Part shown: positions 57,972-64,000 of the stretch, piece by piece
How positions within the stretch are numbered: position 1 is the first letter of the stretch
Layout: each line of letters begins with the position of its first letter
NCBI RefSeq assembly: GCF_014196635.1
Contig: NZ_JACIEB010000002.1
Coordinates: forward strand, 62,001-126,000
Source: Sphingobium fontiphilum
GTDB lineage: Bacteria > Pseudomonadota > Alphaproteobacteria > Sphingomonadales > Sphingomonadaceae
DNA: 64,000 nucleotides
Direction of reading: 5' to 3'
Translations under genes and position numbers: made by a program
The notes under the pieces: generated by a model
Seen by the model: only the letters and a program-made list of their open reading frames with translations
What the model was told of the DNA's origin: nothing
The model's database searches: none

Positions 57972-58913
57972 CTAGAGATCGGCCTCGACCAACGGTTCCA
58001 TGGATGCGGGGTAGCTGAGTTCCGCAAAGCCGTTTTCCAGCTCGCCCAGCACGATCCCCGCAGCATAGGATGGCGTGCGCGGCGTCGCCGTGCACAGCGC
58101 CAGCGTCATCGGCCGCAAAATGGGGTCCGAAATCCGGGTGAAGGACAGCAGCCCGCGCCGCACCTCCGTTATCACGTCCAGCGACGTCAATATGCCGATG
58201 CCCGCGCCCTGAAGCACCAGCGACGTCACCATCTGGATATTGTCCGACGTCACCGCCCTGTCCATCACGACGCCGCTCGTCCCCTCCAGCACCGCGATCT
58301 GCTGGCACACGGCCAGCGGCTCGCCCGGCACGATCAGCGCCGATCCCACGCCGGCGGAAAAACGCGCCTCGCGCTGGCGGCCGAACGGGTGCCCGGCGGG
58401 CGTCAGGAAGCCCAGCACCACCTCGACAAAGGCGCGCACGGTCAGGTCGCGGAAGGATTGCGGTTCGAACAATATGCCGAAATCCACCGAACCATTGTTG
58501 ATCGCCGCGCGCACCGCGTCATTTTCCAGCACCTTGACGCCGATGGTGATGCCGGGATAACGGCTCTGGATCGACGTGATCGCGCGCGGGATATAACCCT
58601 TGGCCAGCGCGTCAATAATGGCGATGTCGACATGGCCGCGTTTCAATCCGCGCAGGTCGGCGATCTGCGCCCGCACGTCGATCAGGTTCTTCTGCCATCG
58701 CGCGCCCGCCGCCATCATGATCTCGCCCGCCGCCGTCAGCCGCAGGCCGGTGGGCAGCCGTTCGAACAGCGGCATCCCCAGGTCCGCTTCCACATTCAAT
58801 ATCTGGCGGTCGATGGCGGACGCGGAGATATTGAGTTCGTCCGCGGCCTTGCGAATGGAGCCCAGCCGGCCGACCGCCATGAAGTAGCGCAGGAAGCGTG
58901 AAAAGGCTGGCAT
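57972..58913 (-). CDS. LysR-family transcriptional regulator, probable purine-catabolism regulator
   Basis: A 313-residue LTTR: helix-turn-helix at residues 1-65 (FMAVGRLGSIRKAADELNIS, SAIDRQILNVEADLGMPLFE) and a periplasmic-binding-like co-inducer domain from about 90. The gene is divergent from the NUP operon and its start codon lies 8 bp from a copy of the 42-bp motif. The other copy is in front of the 18-gene purine operon. Location strongly suggests it controls both; ligand (urate, allantoin or xanthine) is unknown. Confidence 0.87.
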   Translation of the reverse strand: MPAFSRFLRYFMAVGRLGSIRKAADELNISASAIDRQILNVEADLGMPLFERLPTGLRLTAAGEIMMAAGARWQKNLIDVRAQIADLRGLKRGHVDIAIIDALAKGYIPRAITSIQSRYPGITIGVKVLENDAVRAAINNGSVDFGILFEPQSFRDLTVRAFVEVVLGFLTPAGHPFGRQREARFSAGVGSALIVPGEPLAVCQQIAVLEGTSGVVMDRAVTSDNIQMVTSLVLQGAGIGILTSLDVITEVRRGLLSFTRISDPILRPMTLALCTATPRTPSYAAGIVLGELENGFAELSYPASMEPLVEADL

Positions 58914-58920
58914 TTACCCA

Positions 58921-58962
58921 CTCTAATTTTTGCAACACTCCGTCGAGTTCATTGCGTTTGAT
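58921..58962 (+). promoter_or_regulatory. Shared 42-bp motif, LysR/NUP intergenic copy
   Basis: Starts CTCTAATTTTTGCAAC, with TCCGTC and TCATT at the same spacing as the site at 36689. It lies between LysR (8 bp) and the NUP gene (about 55 bp), in the same orientation relative to the plus-strand operon as the first copy. Probably a LysR operator. Confidence 0.7.
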
Positions 58963-59017
58963 CGCAGCAGGTCAAGCCCCTAGTTGCAGCGCACACAAGA
59001 ATTTTCGGGGTGACAGG

Positions 59018-60157
59018 GTGAAAACAGGAGCCTGGATCGGAAGGATGGCGCGCGCGCTGGCGGACGCTGCTTTCCTGTCCCTTTCGGTCGCCGCCCCCAT
59101 CCATGCCGCGGAACCGCCCGTTTCCGCCATTGCCGCCGTCACGCCCATTCCGGTCAAGGTGATCGTCATCGCCAATTTCGAACCGGGCGAGGACAAGGGC
59201 GATGCGCCGGGCGAATTCCAGCTCTGGGCGGAACGCGAAAATCTGGACGAAGTGATCCCGATTAGGGGCGCGTTGCACCCGCTGCGCCGCAATGCGGCCG
59301 GGCTGTACGGCATGGTCTGGGGCAGTCCCGACACGATGCTGGGCGGCGTCGCGGAACAGTTGATGGCCCTGCTGCTCGACCCGCGCTTCGATTTCACCAG
59401 AACCTACTGGCTGTTCACCGGCATTTCGGGCGTCGACCCGGAACTCGCGTCGGTGGGCAGCGCCGCCTGGTCGCGCTGGGTGGTGCAGGGCGACACGCTG
59501 CGCGAATTTGACGACCGCGAAACCCCGAAGGACTGGCCCTATGGCCTGTTCGCCATCGGCGCCGACGCGCCGAACAAGCTGCCCGCCGCGACGCAGGATT
59601 TCGCGGGCTTCACCGACACCGGCAAGCTCGCCATGGCGATCAGCCTCAACCAGTCGCTGGCGCAGTGGGCTTTCGACATGACGAAAAATGTCGCCATCCC
59701 CGATTCGCCCGCCCTGCAAAAGGCGCGCGCCGCCTGGAAAGGCTATCCCAACGCGCAAAAACCGCCCTTCGTGCTGATGGGCGAAACGCTGGGCGCGCTG
59801 CGTTACTGGCACGGGCCGGGCCGCACCCAATGGGCGCGCGACTGGGTAAAGCTGTGGACCGGCGGCAAGGGCCGCTTCGCCATGACCAACATGGAAAGCC
59901 AGTCGCTGGCGGGAACAATGGCGATCGCCGCCAAACAGGGCCTTGTCGACATGAACCGGGTGCTGGTGCTGCGCACGGGCAGCAACCCGTCCATGCCGCC
60001 GCCCGGCGTTTCCGCCGTCGATAGCGTCGCGGATGAAGGCGCGGGGCAGGTCGCCGCCTATGAAGCCAATTACCGCGTCGGCGCGCCGGTCATCCACGAA
60101 CTTCTGGTCCATTGGGATCGTTACAAAGACGCCATTCCCGGAACTCCAACTCCGTGA
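59018..60157 (+). CDS. Purine nucleoside permease (NUP) family exported protein
   Basis: A 379-residue protein of the NUP family (ANFEPGEDKGDAPGEFQLW, LFTGISGVDPELASVGSAAW, TNMESQSLAGTMAIAAKQGL). It has a signal-like N-terminus (ALADAAFLSLSVAAPIHAAE) but no multiple membrane helices, so permease is probably the wrong label; the fold is related to nucleoside phosphorylases and it may bind or cleave nucleosides in the periplasm. GTG at 59018 or ATG at 59045 could start it. It overlaps the deaminase gene by GTGA. Confidence 0.78.
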   Translation: MKTGAWIGRMARALADAAFLSLSVAAPIHAAEPPVSAIAAVTPIPVKVIVIANFEPGEDKGDAPGEFQLWAERENLDEVIPIRGALHPLRRNAAGLYGMVWGSPDTMLGGVAEQLMALLLDPRFDFTRTYWLFTGISGVDPELASVGSAAWSRWVVQGDTLREFDDRETPKDWPYGLFAIGADAPNKLPAATQDFAGFTDTGKLAMAISLNQSLAQWAFDMTKNVAIPDSPALQKARAAWKGYPNAQKPPFVLMGETLGALRYWHGPGRTQWARDWVKLWTGGKGRFAMTNMESQSLAGTMAIAAKQGLVDMNRVLVLRTGSNPSMPPPGVSAVDSVADEGAGQVAAYEANYRVGAPVIHELLVHWDRYKDAIPGTPTP

Positions 60158-61719
60158 GGCGCGGCCTGATCGCCACATTGACGGCGCTCAGCGCCCTGAC
60201 GCCGACGGTCGCGCGGGCCGAAACGGCGGGCGAACGCGCCGCCGCCACGCTCCTTCAGCAAATTGCCGACAGCCCCACGGCGCTCCGCATCTTCCTCAAA
60301 CCCATGCCCAAGGGCGGCGACCTGCACAATCATCTGGGCGGCAGCGTGTGGGCGGAGGATTATCTGCGCTGGGCGGCCGAGGCGGGGCTATGCGCGTCGC
60401 AGGCGCTGGACCGCATCACGCCCCCGCCCTGCCCGCCCGAACGGACGGTGCGGCATCTGGGCGAACGCGATTCGCTCGCTTATGACAGGCTGATCGACGC
60501 GCTGTCGACGCGCGGCTGGCAACAGGGCGTCGGCGCGAACGATGTCGCGGGCCACAGCCAGTTCTTCGCCAGCTTCGAACGCTTCGGCCCCGCCAGCGAC
60601 CGGGTCCATGGCGGCGCCATGGCGGTGACGCTGCAAAATGCGGCGGGCGACCGGGTCGGCTATGTCGAACTGATCCACAATCCCGCCGCGCTGATCGCGG
60701 CCACGCTGGCCCCCGATGAAACGCCGCTGACCGTCGAAGGCCTAGCCGCCTTCTACCGCCGCGAAAGCGCCGCCATCGCCCCGGTCGTCGATCAGGCGAT
60801 GGCGCAACTCGACCGGACCGAAGCCGCCGCGCGCAAGGAAATGGGCTGCGACGGCAAGGGCGCCGATGCCGGCTGCGCCGTCGCCGTCCGCTATCTGGCC
60901 TGGGGCTGGCGCGACCTGCCCCCCGCGCAAGCGTTCCGTTCGCTGATCCTCGCCTTCGCCCTGGCCGACCGCGACCCGCGCTATGTCGGCATCAACATCG
61001 TCCAGCCTGAAGACTGGGTGATCGCCCTGCGCGATTATGATCTGCACATGGCGATGATCCGCTTTTTGGGCGAACGCTATCCGCGCGTCCATCGCACACT
61101 TCACGCGGGCGAACTCGCCTTCGGGCGCGTGCCGCCCGCCGCCCTGCGCGATCATATCCGCAAGGCGATTGATGCAGGCGCGCAGCGCATCGGCCATGGC
61201 GCCGCCATCGCGCTGGAGGACGACGCGCTGGCGACGATGGATCGCATGGCGCGCGAGGGCGTCGCCGTCGAAATCAACCTGACCAGCAACGCCGTCATCC
61301 TGGGCTTGAAAGGCGCGGAGCATCCTCTCGCCCTCTATCGCAAGCTGGGCGTTCCGGTCGCCCTGTCGACCGATGACGAGGGCATTTTGCGGACCGACAT
61401 GACGCAGGAATATGCCCGCGCCGTGGGCGAACAGGGGCTGGGCTATGCCGACCTGAAGGCCATGGCGCGCGCCAGCCTCGAATATGCTTTCGTCGCGGGC
61501 GACAGCCTCTGGGCCGATGGCAGGGTCGGCGCGCCGGTCGCCGCCTGCGCGCCGTCGCTCGAGGCGGCGGCCTGCAGGGCGCTGGTCGACCATAGCGCCA
61601 AGGCGAAGCTCCAATGGATTCTCGAACAACAATATCGTCAATTTGAAGAGGTTATCGTTCCCGCTCAGGCAAAAATGCTGGGCAGAACGCATGAAGACAA
61701 GAACGCGACCGTCCCATGA
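60154..61719 (+). CDS. Exported adenosine deaminase
   Basis: A 521-residue deaminase with a signal peptide (LIATLTALSALTPTVARAE). Metal and catalytic motifs are PMPKGGDLHNHLGGSVWAED, HRTLHAGELAFG, GAQRIGHGAAIAL and VALSTDDEGILRTDMTQEYA. It resembles secreted ADGF/CECR1-like adenosine deaminases and would make inosine in the periplasm. The start is GTG at 60154, which overlaps the upstream stop (GTGA). No family-length ATG is seen. Confidence 0.88.
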   Translation: MRRGLIATLTALSALTPTVARAETAGERAAATLLQQIADSPTALRIFLKPMPKGGDLHNHLGGSVWAEDYLRWAAEAGLCASQALDRITPPPCPPERTVRHLGERDSLAYDRLIDALSTRGWQQGVGANDVAGHSQFFASFERFGPASDRVHGGAMAVTLQNAAGDRVGYVELIHNPAALIAATLAPDETPLTVEGLAAFYRRESAAIAPVVDQAMAQLDRTEAAARKEMGCDGKGADAGCAVAVRYLAWGWRDLPPAQAFRSLILAFALADRDPRYVGINIVQPEDWVIALRDYDLHMAMIRFLGERYPRVHRTLHAGELAFGRVPPAALRDHIRKAIDAGAQRIGHGAAIALEDDALATMDRMAREGVAVEINLTSNAVILGLKGAEHPLALYRKLGVPVALSTDDEGILRTDMTQEYARAVGEQGLGYADLKAMARASLEYAFVAGDSLWADGRVGAPVAACAPSLEAAACRALVDHSAKAKLQWILEQQYRQFEEVIVPAQAKMLGRTHEDKNATVP

Positions 61720-61867
61720 GTTTTTCTTTGCAGTGCAGCGACTGCAATATTACGATGACGCATCGCAACATAAAAGATGGAAGCAGGAGAGGCGGACAGC
61801 GGGTCACTGACAGGTGAAGCCGAAGCAACAAAATCGGTTTTCTCGGTCATTCAAGGGGGTTATTTCG

Positions 61868-64000
61868 ATGAAAAAAGATCAGCTTAAGCATGATGACTTC
61901 TCCACTGCGGCGCAGCATGTCCGCATTCGCAAACCGATGCTGGCGCTGGCGGCGGGCCTGCTCTCCTGCACCGCGCTGACGACGCAGGCCTGGGCGCAGG
62001 AACCCGCCCCGGAAGGCGAAGGCGAGGACATCGTCATCACCGGCGCGCTCGACGCGCTGCCGGTCAAGAATGTCGGCTCCATCTTCGGCTTCGACAAGAC
62101 CATCGTCGAAACGCCGCGCTCGGCCTCGACCATCTCCAGCGAACAGATCGAACGCTTCGGCATCAACGACATTTATGATCTGGTCGCGCAGGCACCCGGC
62201 ACCTTCACCAACAGCTTCTTCGGCGTCGGCGGCGCGCTCGACATTCGCGGCACGCCCGGCGAAGTCTATTTCCGGGGCATGCGCCGGCTCGACAACCCCG
62301 GCAACTATCCCACGCCCATCGCCGCGTCCGACCGCATCGACATCGTGCGCGGCCCCGCTTCGCCCATCTATGGCCCGTCCAAGACCGGCGGTTACATGAA
62401 CTTCGTGCCCAAATCGGCGCGCGTCGCCGACGGCAAGCTGGCCAGCAAGGCTTCGGGCGAACTCAGCTACACCCGCGGCAGCTGGGACATGAACATCTTC
62501 AAGGGCAATATCTCCGGCCCGCTCAACATCGGCGGTCAGGAATTCGGCTACAGCCTGTTCGGCCAATATGAGGATGACGGCAGCTATTACCGCAACATGG
62601 GAACCAAGCAGACGGTCCTTCAAGCCTCGTTCGACACCGACCTGTCCGACCATGTCCGCATCGAATGGGGCGGCCAGTATCAGAATTTCAAGGGCCAGCA
62701 AAATGGCGGCTGGAACCGTCTGACCCAGGATCTGGTCGACAACGGCACCTATATCACCGGCCAGGCCCAGCCGCTCGACACCGACGGCGACGGCCAGATT
62801 TCGCAGGGCGAAATCAACGCCGTGATCCCCGGCGGCAATTCGATCTTCGGCAATTTCACCTGCCCGGACAGCAGCTTCAGCCCCTTTGCGACAGGCTTTA
62901 CCGACGCCTGCTTCACCGAAACCTATCCCTCGCTGGCGCTGACCAACACCGGCACCGCCAAGCTCAGCCGCCGCAACACGCTGACCGGCAAGGACGACAA
63001 GCTCATCAACCGCGGCACGGCGCTCTATTTCGACGCCATTTACACCGCCGACAGCGGCTTTGAGCTGAAGAACCAGCTCTTCTACGACAGCTACGAAAAT
63101 CTCAACGAAAACGCCTATGGCTTCTCGCAATTCCACGATAGCTGGGTGATCGAGGACAAGATCGTCGCGTCCAAGACGTTCGAAAACAGCGCGGGCAAAT
63201 TCGCGTTCCAGCTTTCGCCGTCGGTGCGCTACACCAAGTTCAAGCATGGCGACGACTTCAACTATGAATATTTCCACCGCGTCGACCTGACCGTGGGTTA
63301 TGACGCGCTGTCGGATCGGCTGCTGTCGACCGAATGCGACTGCAACTACACCAACAATGTCGTCGGCCATTATTCCGACCTCGCATTCGCCGGTCTGGCC
63401 AACCTCGACTTTGCCTTCGGCCTCGATCTGACCCTGGGCGCCCGCTACGACTATTTCGACGTGAAGGCGACCAACCTCACGACCAAAATGGAGCCTGCGG
63501 CGATCCCGGCGATCAATATCGGCAGCGGCAGCAAGGGCGCATGGTCCTATTCGGCCAGCGCCTCCTACGAACTGCCCTTTGGCCTCATCCCCTATGCGAC
63601 GATCGCCAAGCAGTCGGTCGTGATCGCCGGTCAGGGCGCGGAAATCTATCCCGATCTGGCGGCCACCAACAGCTTCATTTCGGCGTCCAAACTCTATGAA
63701 GCGGGCCTGAAGGGCAGCTGGCTGGACAACACGCTCTATGCCGCCGTTTCAGTCTACAAACAGAAGCGCAACGACTTCAACATCCAGTCCATCACCGTCA
63801 ACCAGGCGGTCGAGACCAAGGGTCTGGAGGCGGAATTCCGCTGGTCGGTCGATCGCCACCTGCTCATCACCGGCGCCTATACGCATACCAATGTGTATAA
63901 TCTGACGGCGCTCAACGATGGCGTGCTGTTCAGCTTCTTCGGCATCGAGGATCTGACGAACGTATCCGATCCGACCCTGTATCTGGGCGGCCAGCCCATC
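61868..64000 (+). CDS. TonB-dependent receptor (partial)
   Basis: The first 711 residues of an outer-membrane receptor; the 3' end is beyond the window. It has a long signal (LALAAGLLSCTALTTQAWAQ), a TonB-box-like EDIVITG near residue 55, the plug domain (SASTISSEQIERFGINDIYD, DIVRGPASPIYGPSKTGGYM), and the barrel. An EF-hand-like loop DTDGDGQISQGE at residues 304-315 is notable. Placed after an exported adenosine deaminase, it probably takes up a purine-related substrate. A GGGGG run precedes the ATG at 61868. Confidence 0.92.
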   Translation, partial: MKKDQLKHDDFSTAAQHVRIRKPMLALAAGLLSCTALTTQAWAQEPAPEGEGEDIVITGALDALPVKNVGSIFGFDKTIVETPRSASTISSEQIERFGINDIYDLVAQAPGTFTNSFFGVGGALDIRGTPGEVYFRGMRRLDNPGNYPTPIAASDRIDIVRGPASPIYGPSKTGGYMNFVPKSARVADGKLASKASGELSYTRGSWDMNIFKGNISGPLNIGGQEFGYSLFGQYEDDGSYYRNMGTKQTVLQASFDTDLSDHVRIEWGGQYQNFKGQQNGGWNRLTQDLVDNGTYITGQAQPLDTDGDGQISQGEINAVIPGGNSIFGNFTCPDSSFSPFATGFTDACFTETYPSLALTNTGTAKLSRRNTLTGKDDKLINRGTALYFDAIYTADSGFELKNQLFYDSYENLNENAYGFSQFHDSWVIEDKIVASKTFENSAGKFAFQLSPSVRYTKFKHGDDFNYEYFHRVDLTVGYDALSDRLLSTECDCNYTNNVVGHYSDLAFAGLANLDFAFGLDLTLGARYDYFDVKATNLTTKMEPAAIPAINIGSGSKGAWSYSASASYELPFGLIPYATIAKQSVVIAGQGAEIYPDLAATNSFISASKLYEAGLKGSWLDNTLYAAVSVYKQKRNDFNIQSITVNQAVETKGLEAEFRWSVDRHLLITGAYTHTNVYNLTALNDGVLFSFFGIEDLTNVSDPTLYLGGQPI

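Noticed and set aside
61847..63370. 507-residue minus-strand open frame
   Set aside because: Antisense to the TonB receptor, which has a complete set of family motifs in the plus frame.

Overview
The window is GC-rich, densely coding DNA from an alphaproteobacterium, most likely a member of the Sphingomonadaceae (Sphingobium, Sphingomonas or Novosphingobium type). The signs are a CcrM-type GANTC methyltransferase, a split MetH under an ArsR-methyltransferase regulator, a Cpa/Tad pilus cluster, an aa3-oxidase subunit IV gene beside the pnt genes, N-terminally extended S9 and DHPS proteins, TonB-dependent uptake, and several palindromic repeats of the kind common in sphingomonads. I see no rRNA, tRNA, CRISPR array, prophage or transposase. 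No gene-free stretch exceeds 300 bases; the longer gaps (23800-24088, 29095-29366, 36474-36761) hold the regulatory sites or repeats listed.

Layout. 1-4.3 kb (minus): methionine/one-carbon operon sahR-like, metF, metH N-terminal half, metH cobalamin half (cut by the window edge), with a perfect palindromic operator in front and a palindromic repeat in each intergenic gap. 4.5-7.3 kb: two small lipoproteins, a YegP-like protein, a DAO-type oxidase and a hydrolase. 7.4-14.5 kb (plus): Tad/Cpa pilus genes cpaA, B, C, D, E, tadB, tadC, without cpaF or pilin. 14.6-18.5 kb (minus): an Asp/Glu racemase and pntAA-pntAB-pntB led by a 41-residue oxidase subunit IV gene. 18.6-24.4 kb: NtrC-type regulator, SDR, lipoprotein, folP, ccrM and an ArsR regulator. 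24.4-28.4 kb (minus): glmM, membrane protein, DUF1272, thiD, rnhB chained by overlaps, then csbD. 28.6-36.5 kb (minus): hypotheticals, a transglutaminase/TPR protein, rplM-rpsI, cutA-ctaA and a NUDIX hydrolase.

36.7-64 kb is a purine-catabolism supercluster. One plus-strand run of 18 genes (36762-56777), almost all overlapping or abutting, encodes: a transporter fused to an HpxX-like domain, amidase HpxY, an NCS2 purine permease, an exported nucleosidase, oxamate amidohydrolase HpxW, allantoate amidohydrolase, ureidoglycine-glyoxylate aminotransferase, PuuE allantoinase, HpxZ, UraD, an FAD monooxygenase-like protein, UraH, XdhA/B/C, guanine deaminase, adenine deaminase and a nucleotidyltransferase. 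Together they form a route from adenine/guanine through xanthine, urate, allantoin and allantoate to oxalurate and oxamate. No classical uricase, HpxO or PuuD is present; the FAD protein between uraD and uraH is the best candidate for urate oxidation. A LysR regulator (57972-58913) lies between this run and a second operon encoding a NUP-family protein, an exported adenosine deaminase and a TonB receptor, which suggests scavenging of extracellular nucleosides. A 42-bp motif is shared by the promoter regions of both operons and is probably the LysR operator.

The most novel points are the candidate non-canonical urate hydroxylase, the transporter-HpxX fusion, the shared regulatory motif, and a palindromic repeat inserted in frame inside the allantoate amidohydrolase gene.
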